Origin: JAYFNU01 sp964458545
GTDB lineage: Bacteria; Bacillota; Clostridia; Oscillospirales; Ruminococcaceae
Length of the DNA stretch: 18,317 nt
Direction of reading: 5' to 3'
Assembly (NCBI GenBank): GCA_964458545.1
Contig: CAYWJF010000032.1
Coordinates: 1 to 18,317 of the forward strand
Below are positions 1 to 8,083 of the stretch, one piece after another. Numbering within the stretch: the first letter of the stretch is position 1; every line of letters starts with the position of its first letter. Below the pieces are notes generated by a model, which saw only the letters and a program-made list of their open reading frames with translations, made no database searches and was not told the DNA's origin. The translations under genes were made by a program, and so were the position numbers.

Positions 1-119
1 TAGTATTTGTATAACGGAGAATACGAAGTATTCTCTCAATAACAAACCCACACTCTTTGAAAGATAGTATTTGTATAACGGAGAATACGAAGTATTCTCT
101 CAATAACAAACCCACACTC
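1..119. repeat. Exact 55-bp direct repeat, two copies with 64-bp period
   Basis: Positions 1-55 and 65-119 are identical, separated by the 9-bp spacer 56-64. Each copy contains a perfect 8-bp stem with a 3-nt loop (17-35 and 81-99: GAGAATAC, loop GAA, GTATTCTC) and ends with the arm AACAAACCCACACTC. Only the right copy is followed by the complementary arm, so only it completes the terminator hairpin at 105-137. The left copy starts at the window edge, so more copies could lie outside. It may be a local tandem duplication or a small interspersed hairpin repeat; the two cannot be told apart here. Confidence 0.9.
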
Positions 120-137
120 AAAGAGTGTGGGTTTGTT
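105..137 (-). terminator. Strong hairpin, probable terminator of the chemoreceptor-like gene
   Basis: A perfect 15-bp stem (105-119 with 123-137) encloses a 3-nt loop. It lies 4 bases past the stop of the gene ending at 141. On the minus strand the 3' arm ends TTTGTTATTG, a weak U-tract. The 5' arm is also the last part of the second 55-bp repeat copy. Confidence 0.75.
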
Positions 138-140
138 TAT

Positions 141-2183
141 TTATGCTTCAATTAAATTCTCTACGTTTGATTTATCCACTACCGACAAGCGGCATGGCAT
201 AAACTCCTTAGGTAGCGCGTCGCCTGTGACAAGCAGATTGTACATCCATATAATCGGGTCGTGTCCCTGCCCGAACGGGTCCTGACCAATCGCCGCGGCG
301 ATTATGCCTTTCTTTATGTAGGCGAAAATTTCTTGGTTGTGGTCGAAGCCCACTACGCAAACTCTGCCCTCAAGCCCAAGGTCCTCAACAGCTTTTGCCG
401 CCGAAATCGCCATACCTGTCGTTATATAGATGGCGTCGATATCGGGACGGTTTTCAAGGCAGCTTATCGTCTTGCGGTAAACGTCATCCGCGTCGTCCTC
501 AACGCCGATATCGGCAACAACACGAAGTCCGTTGTAAGAGCTAAGCTTCTTTAAGAAGCTGTCCTTGCGGTCACGGTTTACGCCGATAGATAACGGACCC
601 GTCATAACTGCAATCTTGCCGCGTCTTCCAAGAGCCTTCTGCATAGACTCCGCCGCAAGCGCGCCAGCCTCACGACTGTTCGGGCTAAAGCAGGCGAGAC
701 GCTTAATATCTGGGCTACAGTCGCAGTTAAAGGCGATAACCTTAATTCCGTTGTTAATGGCCTGCGCCAAATATTCGTTTCCGCCGTCAAGGAAGCCGGG
801 AAGAATTATACCGTCAACCCTTTGGTTTATACACTCGATAATCTGGTCTTTTACTTGTTGGTCACGTTCCTCGCCTACTGTATAGAAGGGGAGGTAATCG
901 ACCGTCGCGTTTGTGTCCGCAAGCTCCTTTTGCGCGTAGAAAACGCCGCGCCGCACGCCGTACCAGAAATCGTTGTCAAGCATACTGAGGAAGGCTATCT
1001 TGACCTTCCTGTCATAGTCGCCTTCAGCGGGAACAACCGCTGTGTTAAACTGCTTTAATAGGTTCTGAATACCTGAAAGCATACCGCTTAGGTTTTCTAC
1101 GTTTTCACTAATGTGCATAGACTCCGCCGCTGTTTCCTCTGACGCCGCGGCTATCTCGTGGGTACTGTTGCTAATAAGCTGTGAAGCGTCAAGCAGCTGG
1201 GAGGCTTGCTCCTTGCTGTCGTCGAGGTTACGGGTAATACTGTCTATCTTTTTGGAAATTTCGTTTATGCCACCTTGAATTTCGGAGGCTTGCTGGTTAA
1301 TTGTCTGGAAGGAGTTGCTTACCTCGCGGAAGGTTTCGTTACTCTGAATAAAGGTATCCTCGCAGGTCTTTATGCTGTTGTTAACGTCCTTACTGCTGTC
1401 TATTACAGACTCGACTATCTTTGTTATCTCCTCCATGCCTTGGTCGGTTCTGTCGGACATCTCCTTCATTTCCTGCGCGACAACCTCAAAGCCCTTGCCG
1501 ACTTGACCCGCGCGCGCCGCTTCTATTGAAGCGTTTATAGCAAGAAGCCTTAGCTGATTGTTAATGCCAATGATAAGGTCGCTTACTCCCTTAATGCTCT
1601 TTATATCCTCGTTAAACTGAGTTAAAAGCTCGTTGCTCTTCTCAAGCTCCTGAGATATAGCGTCTATGTCCTTTTCGTAGTCTCCAAGGTTTTCAAGACC
1701 CTTTTCGCTGACCCCAACAGTATCGTCCAAAAGCTCTTTAATCTTGTTAGCCGAGCAGTCAATTTCCTGCATTTGAGCGTTGTTTGCTTCAATTACGTCA
1801 AGGTTGGTTTTAACGAGGTCAAGCTGTTCATTTACCTTGCCAACCACCGTGGTTACGCCGCCCGCTATCTGCTCGTTTCCCGATTGGTTAGCGACAACGC
1901 TTTTTGTCAGAACCTCCGTCGCGTCAGAAAGAGTAACAACGTTGCCCTTGGTTTCCTCTATGAAGGTCAAAAGATTGCTCTTGATGGAATTGAACGCGCT
2001 TGCCATTACCGCGGAACTGCCCTTTTTGCCGAGCACGCGGATATCCTCGACGTTTAGCTGTCCCTTTACTATCAGCGCCGCCTTTTTCATTATCATTCTG
2101 TGCGAAAGGCTGCTGGTTATTAAAACCACGGTAAGAACAACCAGAATGACCGCCTCGATAATCGCTATAACAGTCCAAAACAT
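141..2183 (-). CDS. Chemoreceptor-like protein with C-terminal sugar-binding (Peripla_BP_4-like) domain
   Basis: 680 aa. One N-terminal membrane segment (about residues 4-26) is followed by basic residues (SHRMIMKK), a HAMP-like stretch (about 29-80) and a long helical methyl-accepting signalling domain (about 90-378). The hairpin tip is recognisable near 206-244 (LLAINASIEAARAG, then GKGFEVVAQEMKEMS). Residues about 393-669 form a LacI/ribose-binding-type domain starting KVKIAFLSMLDNDFWYGV. By the positive-inside rule everything after residue 27 is cytoplasmic, so the sugar-binding fold would sit inside the cell, unlike classical receptors with an outside sensor. It could report intracellular sugar to the chemotaxis kinase, or act in a non-chemotactic signalling array. 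It has its own promoter (2289-2317) and terminator (105-137). Start ATG is supported by GGGAG 11 nt upstream. No other chemotaxis gene is in the window. Confidence 0.85.
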   Translation of the reverse strand: MFWTVIAIIEAVILVVLTVVLITSSLSHRMIMKKAALIVKGQLNVEDIRVLGKKGSSAVMASAFNSIKSNLLTFIEETKGNVVTLSDATEVLTKSVVANQSGNEQIAGGVTTVVGKVNEQLDLVKTNLDVIEANNAQMQEIDCSANKIKELLDDTVGVSEKGLENLGDYEKDIDAISQELEKSNELLTQFNEDIKSIKGVSDLIIGINNQLRLLAINASIEAARAGQVGKGFEVVAQEMKEMSDRTDQGMEEITKIVESVIDSSKDVNNSIKTCEDTFIQSNETFREVSNSFQTINQQASEIQGGINEISKKIDSITRNLDDSKEQASQLLDASQLISNSTHEIAAASEETAAESMHISENVENLSGMLSGIQNLLKQFNTAVVPAEGDYDRKVKIAFLSMLDNDFWYGVRRGVFYAQKELADTNATVDYLPFYTVGEERDQQVKDQIIECINQRVDGIILPGFLDGGNEYLAQAINNGIKVIAFNCDCSPDIKRLACFSPNSREAGALAAESMQKALGRRGKIAVMTGPLSIGVNRDRKDSFLKKLSSYNGLRVVADIGVEDDADDVYRKTISCLENRPDIDAIYITTGMAISAAKAVEDLGLEGRVCVVGFDHNQEIFAYIKKGIIAAAIGQDPFGQGHDPIIWMYNLLVTGDALPKEFMPCRLSVVDKSNVENLIEA

Positions 2184-2288
2184 AACAGCGTTTCTCCCAA
2201 TAAAGTAATAGGGTCTAAAGGAATAAACATTTTTGTGAAATTTAAAAGAAGCTTTTATGTGTTTGTATCATTCTTATAATTTTTATTT

Positions 2289-2317
2289 ATTATAACAGTT
2301 TATTTCTGTCATTTCAA
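2289..2317 (-). promoter_or_regulatory. Sigma-A-type promoter of the chemoreceptor-like gene
   Basis: On the minus strand TTGAAA (2312-2317), a 17-bp spacer and a perfect TATAAT (2289-2294). This predicts a transcript with a leader of about 100 nt before the ATG at 2183. I see no riboswitch-like fold in the leader. Confidence 0.75.
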
Positions 2318-2356
2318 CTAAATACAACTTAAATAAGTATTGTTGGTCGCAAAATT

Positions 2357-2373
2357 AACAAAAAGTTTTTGTT
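2357..2373 (-). terminator. Weak A/T-only hairpin downstream of the MFS gene
   Basis: AACAAAAA (2357-2364) and TTTTTGTT (2366-2373) are perfect inverted repeats around one base. On the minus strand the T-run leads into TTAATTTT. The stem has a single G-C pair, so it is thermodynamically weak, but it is the only terminator-like element after the MFS gene. Confidence 0.3.
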
Positions 2374-2405
2374 TCTGCTAAAAAATGAGACCACAAATGT
2401 AATAA

Positions 2406-3641
2406 TCAACAAATACTATTCCCTTTTTCGGTGTTTTCGACGGAAAAGAAAATTATCGCCGCGCCTATCGCTGAAACAACCGCGCCGACAAGAAGCATTG
2501 TTTTTGAGCCGTAGAGGTCAAGTATTCTTCCGCTCGCAAGACTTGCGAGAACGCCGCCGAGCGCTATAGCGCTTGTAACGAAAGCCTGACCCTTAACGGC
2601 GTCGGCTTTACGCAGAAGCTTGCCGACATAGTAAACCGACGCGGGTAGGAAGAGAGCGAAGGCGGTCATCTGGAAAAGCTGCGAGATAAAAAGGGTGGCA
2701 ACGCTGTTCGCAAAATAAACGAGCAGGTGCTTAATCACGAAGGAAACGGCGGAAATACGAAGCAGGGTACGGCAGCTTATCCTTTTCAGTAGCTTGTTGA
2801 AAAAAAGCATAGCGGGCAGCTCAACTATCGCGGCTATGAAAACCGCTATGCCGAGGTCTGTGCTGGTGCCGCCGACGGAAGCCGTAACCTGCGCGAGGTA
2901 ATCGCTAACGTTCGTGTGGTCGTAGAAGACGAGCGCCACGCCGAGAAGAAAGAGCATATAACGAAGGTTGCGGCGAATGAAGGTGAATACACTTAGCGCT
3001 TGTTCGGCGCCATCAGAGGTTGTTTCATTAGTGGCGCAGTCGTCGTTTAGCTGAGGTTTTCCGCTTATGTCGCGCTTGTCCCAAAGAAGAAGGGAGGTGA
3101 GGGTAAAGGCAATAAGAAGGATAAGACCGCTTAGCGGCAGTATAACGGTTGGCAGCGTTTCGAGTAGCCTTCCGAGAAGAAGTGAAAAAAGTGCGTAGCC
3201 GAGCGAGCCCGCCGCACGTCCTACGCCGTAATTTATCTCGATACCGCTTTCGCCGAGCATAACGTAAAGGGAATTTATGAGGGGATAGAGGACGGTAATA
3301 ATTATTACCGAAAGCACCATAACGGCGGAAAGGGCAAGCGACGCGGTTAGAAGAAAAACCGCCACGGCGGCAAGTGCGCTTGAAAACGCGGCAAAAAAGG
3401 CTATTATCCTGTTAAGCGGAATATTTCTGTGCTTGTCCGCAAAGGAAGCAACCATAGGCTGCATAAATACGGTTATTGTGCTCGAAATAGCGAGAATAAG
3501 CCCTATTTGAGTGTTGCTGTAGCCTCTGTCGAGGAGCAATACCGACATAAAGCCCTTTATAGCGCAAAGCGACATCCAATAAAGCGCCTGCGCAAGCGCG
3601 AATTTTATAGTATAGCTTTTAATTGTTCTATTTTCTATCAT
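2406..3641 (-). CDS. Major facilitator superfamily transporter (MFS_1-like / LacY-like)
   Basis: 411 aa with about twelve hydrophobic segments and a charged central loop (roughly residues 195-220, rich in D, N, E, T), the usual two-halves MFS layout. The N-terminal half contains FADKHRNIPLNR after the second hydrophobic segment, matching the family's loop 2-3 motif with its acidic-basic pattern. The family imports sugars or nucleosides by proton symport, or exports drugs; the sequence does not decide which. A TTG at 3656 could start the frame 5 codons earlier, but CGGAG at 3649-3653 sits 7 nt before the ATG at 3641, so I use the ATG. It lies between a sugar-sensing operon and a sugar-binding receptor, which mildly favours a sugar substrate. 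It has its own promoter at 3676-3704. Confidence 0.85.
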   Translation of the reverse strand: MIENRTIKSYTIKFALAQALYWMSLCAIKGFMSVLLLDRGYSNTQIGLILAISSTITVFMQPMVASFADKHRNIPLNRIIAFFAAFSSALAAVAVFLLTASLALSAVMVLSVIIITVLYPLINSLYVMLGESGIEINYGVGRAAGSLGYALFSLLLGRLLETLPTVILPLSGLILLIAFTLTSLLLWDKRDISGKPQLNDDCATNETTSDGAEQALSVFTFIRRNLRYMLFLLGVALVFYDHTNVSDYLAQVTASVGGTSTDLGIAVFIAAIVELPAMLFFNKLLKRISCRTLLRISAVSFVIKHLLVYFANSVATLFISQLFQMTAFALFLPASVYYVGKLLRKADAVKGQAFVTSAIALGGVLASLASGRILDLYGSKTMLLVGAVVSAIGAAIIFFSVENTEKGNSIC

Positions 3642-3648
3642 TTTGACA

Positions 3649-3653
3649 CTCCG
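3649..3653 (-). promoter_or_regulatory. Ribosome binding site deciding the MFS start
   Basis: CGGAG on the minus strand, 7 nt before ATG 3641. It overlaps the codons that would follow the alternative upstream TTG, which argues against that earlier start. Confidence 0.7.
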
Positions 3654-3675
3654 CAAGTTTCACTCTCTTTTCTAC

Positions 3676-3704
3676 ATTCTATCTCTTTATTGCCTAAATA
3701 ACAA
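3676..3704 (-). promoter_or_regulatory. Probable promoter of the MFS gene
   Basis: TTGTTA (3699-3704), 17-bp spacer, TAGAAT (3676-3681) on the minus strand. The -35 box lies in the T-rich tail of the preceding operon's terminator, so the MFS gene is probably a separate unit. Confidence 0.5.
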
Positions 3705-3709
3705 CAAAA

Positions 3710-3730
3710 AAGGACGGCATATCCGTCCTT
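3710..3730 (-). terminator. Rho-independent terminator of the sensor operon
   Basis: 8-bp stem AAGGACGG/CCGTCCTT with a 5-nt loop, followed on the minus strand by TTTTTTGTTGTT. It starts 14 bases past the stop of the sugar-binding lipoprotein gene. Confidence 0.9.
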
Positions 3731-3743
3731 GATGTTTTAGCGG

Positions 3744-4739
3744 TTAATAGGTTCTCTCGTCTATCATCTCTTGCGTTATCGTAAAGCAGTCGAACTGCGC
3801 TTCCTCCACGAACTTTATCTTCTCCACAAGAAGCTTCTGCTCAAGCCGCCTTATTATATCCGCAACGTAAGAAGCTTGCAGGGCGTTGCATTCAACTACG
3901 CAGCTTATCTTTCCCTGTAGGCACATAGTAAGCCCCATATTGGTAGCGTCAAAGGAGATAATAATTACACCGTTTTTTGAAGGACCGATAGGAATGTTTT
4001 TCTCCTCAAGCGCGTCGATAACGCCTAACGCCTCGCCGTCGTTTTCGCAGTAAACCACGTCTATATCGGTGGTGCGTGTGAGTATGTCTCGCATAACCTC
4101 GTATGCCTTTGAGCGGGTGAAATCGCCCTCGCGCTGTTCAATAATTTCCCATGAGGTGTTGCGTTCTACAGCGGCTGTTAGCGCGTCGGTGCGCCCGTAC
4201 TGCGGCGATGAGCCAAGGGTACCCTGAATATGCACGATACGGATATTGTCATATAGCCTTCCGCGGTTTGAAAGGTAATCCTCCAACCACGTCATAGCCT
4301 TGTCGCCTTCTTTGCGGAAGTCCGAGCCGATATACGCGGTATAAAGCCCCATATCGTCCACCGTTACCATACGGTCAACTATAATCACGGGAATACCTGC
4401 GTCCTGCGCCTCTTGAAGTGCCGAATCCCAGCCGCTTTCGGTAACTGGCGCGAGAACGATATAATCCACGTCCTGCTGAATGAAGTTTCTTATAGCTCTT
4501 ATCTGGTTTTCTTGGTTCTGCTGTGCGTCAGAATAGATAAGCTCAAAGCCGTTCTCCTCGCACAGTACGCTTTTCATATTCTCCGTATTTGCGACGCGCC
4601 ATTCCGATTCCGCGCCGACCTGTGAAAAACCAACAACAATTAAATCCTCGTCTACAACGGGCGTGTTTTTTTCCTCACCGCAGGAGGTAAGGGTAAAAAG
4701 AAAGGAAGCCAAAAGGATTAAAGCTATTATTCGTTTCAT
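3744..4739 (-). CDS. YtfQ-like sugar-binding lipoprotein, probable extracellular sensor subunit
   Basis: 331 aa. A lipoprotein signal ends in the lipobox LTSC (Cys20), so the mature protein is anchored to the outer face of the membrane. Residues 33-325 form a Peripla_BP_4 fold. The stretch VGFSQVGAESEWRVANTE, the NQENQIRAIRNF segment and GDFTRSKAYEVM closely resemble E. coli YtfQ, the galactofuranose-binding protein, so a furanose or related sugar is a reasonable ligand guess. Its ATG overlaps the kinase stop (TAATG), which implies translational coupling. There is no ABC permease or ATPase beside it. In the XylFII-LytS-YesN system of clostridia a similar binding protein partners a kinase as the sugar sensor; I infer the same role here. 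It could instead feed a transporter encoded elsewhere. Confidence 0.88.
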   Translation of the reverse strand: MKRIIALILLASFLFTLTSCGEEKNTPVVDEDLIVVGFSQVGAESEWRVANTENMKSVLCEENGFELIYSDAQQNQENQIRAIRNFIQQDVDYIVLAPVTESGWDSALQEAQDAGIPVIIVDRMVTVDDMGLYTAYIGSDFRKEGDKAMTWLEDYLSNRGRLYDNIRIVHIQGTLGSSPQYGRTDALTAAVERNTSWEIIEQREGDFTRSKAYEVMRDILTRTTDIDVVYCENDGEALGVIDALEEKNIPIGPSKNGVIIISFDATNMGLTMCLQGKISCVVECNALQASYVADIIRRLEQKLLVEKIKFVEEAQFDCFTITQEMIDERTY

Positions 4740-6202
4740 TATTCCGTCTCCTTTGCGGTTTTGTAAATTGCGGGGAATATAGCCGTTATGCGGGTTCCCA
4801 CGCCCTCTTCGCTGTCTATCTGCAAGCCGTAATCCTCACCGAAGAGAAGCTGCAAGCGCTTATGCACCGTGCGCATTCCGAAACCGATAGCCTCCTCTGA
4901 GGAGTGGGTTGCATAAAGAGTTTCGCGAATAGCGTCTAAACGCTCGGTTGTCATTCCCGCGCCGTCGTCATCAACATAAAGGATAACAAGCCCGCCCGAA
5001 AGCTCCCCCGTAACCGTTATATGTCCCTTTCGGCGTTTAAGCTTTATGCCGTGGTACAGCGCGTTCTCAACAAGCGGCTGAAGGGTAAGCTTCGGAAGCT
5101 CGCAGCTGCCGATTTCTTCGGGGATTTTTATTTCGTAGTCGAGAATATCGGCATAGCGCATACGCTGTATTTCAAGATAGCTGCGCACATGCTGCTCGTC
5201 CTCGCTTATCGTTATCATATCCATTCCGCGACTCAGCGAATGACGGAAAAAGGCGGAAAGACTGCTAACCATATTGACAGACTCGTCATATTTGCCCGAC
5301 TCTATTAGCCAGATAATTGCGTCGAGTGTGTTGTATAGAAAGTGAGGATTAATCTGCGCTTGTAGCAGCGCAAGCTCTGCGTTACGCCGCTGTTTTTCCT
5401 CGTCGCGGTTTTTGGCGATAAGGACGTTAAGCCGCTCGACCATCTGCTCGAAGCCATTAGAAAGGGTTTGTATTTCAACCTCGTCCGCTTTTATCGGCGA
5501 GCATACCTTGAGGTCGCCGCCGCCTATCGCGCGCACGCGGCTGCAAAGCTCGTTAATTGGGGTGGCTATACTGTCGCCGAGTTTGCGGGAGCGGTTGAGA
5601 AGCACCAAGGTGAGCACAAAGGTAAGGATAAGAATGCCGCCGATAAAAATTGCGAGCCGCTGTACCATCTCTTGGTTTACCGTTTTAAGGTGCGCCGCCT
5701 CGTGGTAGAGGTAGGTATACATATAATCCTGAATTAAGCCCGTAAGAATATAGATATTATTATCCAACTGCTCCTGTCGTTCGTCGTAGCTGTCGCAGTT
5801 CGCTATCTCGCGCATCTTTTCCTCAAGGTTAGAGCAAAGGTTCTGCACGCTCGATATCGCTTTTATGCTTTCCTTTTCGGTTGTGGTGGTAAGAAGCGTT
5901 TCGGCAAGCTTTTCAGCGGCGCGAACCTCGTCAACAGGCATACCCTCGGAATATTGGCTGTCAATAACGAAGTAATACATCTTTAGGTCTATGTCGCTTT
6001 TAAAATTCTGGTTAAACTCCGACGCGAGGGTAACGTTATTGAGTATGGCGTTATAATTGGTGGCGTAAAGCACCTCGATAGATACCGCCAAAAGCACCAG
6101 CGCCATCATAGGCAGAGCGACGATAAGAACCATTCGCCATAGCATAGACTTCATAGATACGCCGTTTGACGGTGTCCCTTTGCTGAAAAGGCGTTTTATC
6201 AT
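4739..6202 (-). CDS. YesM/LytS-type sensor histidine kinase
   Basis: 487 aa. Membrane helices lie at about 22-47 and 183-203, bracketing an extracellular part of about 135 residues that is helical-looking and has no recognisable ligand domain. A HAMP domain follows (about 204-262), then the His_kinase domain with phospho-acceptor His287 in QINPHFLYNTL. The HATPase_c domain has the N box (Asn380 in QPLVENALYHG), G1 box (DDDGAGM, 411-417) and G2 box (IGFGMRTV). The lack of a large sensor domain fits sensing through the co-encoded sugar-binding lipoprotein. Its partner regulator lies just upstream in the same transcript, across a 122-nt gap full of stem-loops. Start ATG 6202 has AAAGGAAAA about 9 nt upstream. 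Confidence 0.93.
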   Translation of the reverse strand: MIKRLFSKGTPSNGVSMKSMLWRMVLIVALPMMALVLLAVSIEVLYATNYNAILNNVTLASEFNQNFKSDIDLKMYYFVIDSQYSEGMPVDEVRAAEKLAETLLTTTTEKESIKAISSVQNLCSNLEEKMREIANCDSYDERQEQLDNNIYILTGLIQDYMYTYLYHEAAHLKTVNQEMVQRLAIFIGGILILTFVLTLVLLNRSRKLGDSIATPINELCSRVRAIGGGDLKVCSPIKADEVEIQTLSNGFEQMVERLNVLIAKNRDEEKQRRNAELALLQAQINPHFLYNTLDAIIWLIESGKYDESVNMVSSLSAFFRHSLSRGMDMITISEDEQHVRSYLEIQRMRYADILDYEIKIPEEIGSCELPKLTLQPLVENALYHGIKLKRRKGHITVTGELSGGLVILYVDDDGAGMTTERLDAIRETLYATHSSEEAIGFGMRTVHKRLQLLFGEDYGLQIDSEEGVGTRITAIFPAIYKTAKETE

Positions 6203-6244
6203 AATGATGGTTTTCCTTTCTTAAAGCGGCAAACTTATCCTCGG

Positions 6245-6337
6245 TTTCAAGGCGAAAGCCTTTGAAATTGCGTTTACTCAGAACGCAAAGACGTAAATTT
6301 GCAACAAGATATAAAAGACTGTTTCTATATCTTGTTG
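6245..6337 (-). other. Cluster of three stem-loops between regulator and kinase genes
   Basis: Three stems are packed in this gap: 6302-6313 with 6326-6337 (perfect 12 bp, spanning the regulator stop codon), 6268-6274 with 6282-6288 (7 bp), and 6245-6253 with 6258-6267 (about 9 bp with one bulged base, GAAA-type loop). None is followed by a U-tract on the minus strand, so simple terminators are unlikely. They may stabilise the downstream mRNA, mark an RNA-processing point or set the regulator:kinase ratio. Confidence 0.65.
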
Positions 6338-7923
6338 TTGCGGTAATCCCTCGGCGTACAGCCCTGTATCTTTCTAAACAGAAAGCTGAAATAGTGCGGG
6401 TCCTTGTAGCCTACAGCCTCGGCAATCTCACTCGAACGCATTGAGCTTCCGCGAAGCAGTCTTCTCGCTTCCTCCATACGGCAGTTTGTAAGGTACTCGG
6501 TAAAGGTCTGCCCAACCTCTTGGCTAAACACAGCCGAGAAATAGTTAGGGCTGATATTTATCTCTTTCGCCACGCGGTTAAGCGAAAGCTCCGCGTCGGC
6601 GAAATTCTCGTTAATGAAATCCATAGCCTTTTGAAGCATATCCCTGTACCGTTTACTGTACTCGTTTTCGCGCAGCTCTATTGCCGTGCGAAGTACGCTT
6701 TTAACATAAGCTTGTACTGTTTCTGGGAGGTTAAGGTCGGTGGATTTGCTAATATCGGGGCGCGGCAGAAGCTTCTGGTCACAGCCGATAGACTCAATAT
6801 AGCCCGACGCCGCAAAGCAGGCGGTTATACAGAGATACTGACAGAATAAAAAAGAATTAAGCACATTTTCGCTCACTTGACTTAAAAGCCGCCCGACAAA
6901 CTCGTCCACCTCTTCCGTTTCGCCGTTAGCGAGGAAAAGCTTTATCTGCTCGGGGTCGATTACGCTGTCCTCCATGTCGTCGGAAACGCCACGTTTAAGC
7001 TCGTTAATGCTGTCGGTGGTTAAGATATGCTGTGAAGGGCAAAGGTAGCTGTAAGAGAGTATACGGCTTGCGGTAGAAAAGCATAGTGGCAACGAGCTTA
7101 GCCTTTCTACGGGTTCTCCAGCCGCGACATACCAAGCCGCGCCATTTACTTCTCCGCACCGACGCGCAATATTCTCTATACAGCGCGCGGTCGCTTCGTC
7201 TATTCCCTCGGGCTCGCCCTTTATGAGGATAGCGTAGGTGTTAAGGTTCCACCTGAAAAGCAAGAACTCGGGGCAGCAGGTAATATACTGTACCAGCTGG
7301 TCCTGTAGCTCTGAGGTGCCGTTTGTATAATCGTTAGCCAAGGCGGGGTTAGGCTCGTGTAGGGATAGCATAACTATGTTATAACACCGCGCCGTTATGT
7401 CGGCGTCCAGATCCTCGGCGCCGCGGTATATTTCCTCGGCGGAGAGCTTACCCTGAACAAGCCGCTCGAAGAAGCGACGGCGGGCAAACTGCTCGTACTC
7501 GCGCGTCTCCTGACGGAATTTCAGCATGTAGTCCTTCATTTCGCGCTCGTTTTCAAGCTTCCGTTGGAGCTCGGAAAGCACACCCGCCATTACCGAGCGG
7601 GTAATGGGCTTAAGAAGGTATTCGTCAACGCCCTTGCTTATCGCCTGCTGGGCATATTTAAAGTCGTCGTAGCCGCTGATAATAATAATATGTGTATCGG
7701 GCAGCTCCTTGCGGACAAAATCGCAGAGCGCAAGCCCGTCCATAAACGGCATTTTAATATCGGTGATAAGAAGGTCTGGCTTAAGCTGGCGGATAAGCGG
7801 AAGCGCCATTTCGCCGTCAGCCGCGTCACCTACGCAGGTAAAGCCGTACTGCTCCCACGCTATATTGTTGCGAAGACCCTCGCGGACGACTATCTCGTCC
7901 TCGGCAAGAAAGACCTTGAACAT
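6325..7923 (-). CDS. YesN-type response regulator, receiver plus AraC-type DNA-binding domain
   Basis: 532 aa. An N-terminal receiver domain (1-125) has the acidic pocket Glu8/Asp9, phospho-acceptor Asp55 (LLITDIKMPFMDG), Ser83 and Lys105 (LLKP). A middle region of about 300 residues, typical for YesN proteins, has no motif I can name. The C-terminal 107 residues (426-532) are an AraC-type double helix-turn-helix, with ISPNYFSAVFSQEVGQTF in the first and EIAEAVGYKDPHYFSFLFRK in the second. It should be phosphorylated by the kinase encoded next and control sugar-use genes, possibly the MFS or chemoreceptor genes. AAAGGAG lies 7 nt before the ATG. It is first in a three-gene operon driven from 7988-8017. 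The stop codon lies within the hairpin at 6302-6337. Confidence 0.93.
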   Translation of the reverse strand: MFKVFLAEDEIVVREGLRNNIAWEQYGFTCVGDAADGEMALPLIRQLKPDLLITDIKMPFMDGLALCDFVRKELPDTHIIIISGYDDFKYAQQAISKGVDEYLLKPITRSVMAGVLSELQRKLENEREMKDYMLKFRQETREYEQFARRRFFERLVQGKLSAEEIYRGAEDLDADITARCYNIVMLSLHEPNPALANDYTNGTSELQDQLVQYITCCPEFLLFRWNLNTYAILIKGEPEGIDEATARCIENIARRCGEVNGAAWYVAAGEPVERLSSLPLCFSTASRILSYSYLCPSQHILTTDSINELKRGVSDDMEDSVIDPEQIKLFLANGETEEVDEFVGRLLSQVSENVLNSFLFCQYLCITACFAASGYIESIGCDQKLLPRPDISKSTDLNLPETVQAYVKSVLRTAIELRENEYSKRYRDMLQKAMDFINENFADAELSLNRVAKEINISPNYFSAVFSQEVGQTFTEYLTNCRMEEARRLLRGSSMRSSEIAEAVGYKDPHYFSFLFRKIQGCTPRDYRNNKI

Positions 7924-7987
7924 ACGGTAGCTCCTTTAATTTGTTCCGCTTATTAGTATACCTTAAACAAAAGAAAAAGACGAGTAA

Positions 7988-8017
7988 AATATACAACGAA
8001 GCTGAAAGCCGTGTCAA
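7988..8017 (-). promoter_or_regulatory. Promoter of the regulator-kinase-binding protein operon
   Basis: Perfect TTGACA (8012-8017), 18-bp spacer, TATATT (7988-7993) on the minus strand. A second possible -10 (TATACT) lies nearer the gene, around 7957-7962, but without a good -35. Confidence 0.65.
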
Positions 8018-8048
8018 TATATGGTGAACCAGCAGGAAAGTCATAAAA

Positions 8049-8078
8049 AAAGGCGCCCCTCTTACGAAAGGCGTCTTT
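8049..8078 (-). terminator. Terminator after the propeller lipoprotein pair
   Basis: 9-bp stem AAAGGCGCC/GGCGTCTTT including one G-U pair, with a 12-nt loop, followed on the minus strand by a run of T. It begins 6 bases past the stop at 8084. Confidence 0.85.
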
Positions 8079-8083
8079 TTTTG

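Noticed and set aside
1..119. Short CRISPR array
   Set aside because: Only two 55-bp copies with a 9-bp spacer, which is far too short for a CRISPR spacer, and no cas genes are in the window.
2184..2288. Riboswitch in the roughly 100-nt leader of the chemoreceptor-like gene
   Set aside because: No conserved aptamer core or paired terminator/antiterminator is visible; the leader is mostly unstructured A+T.
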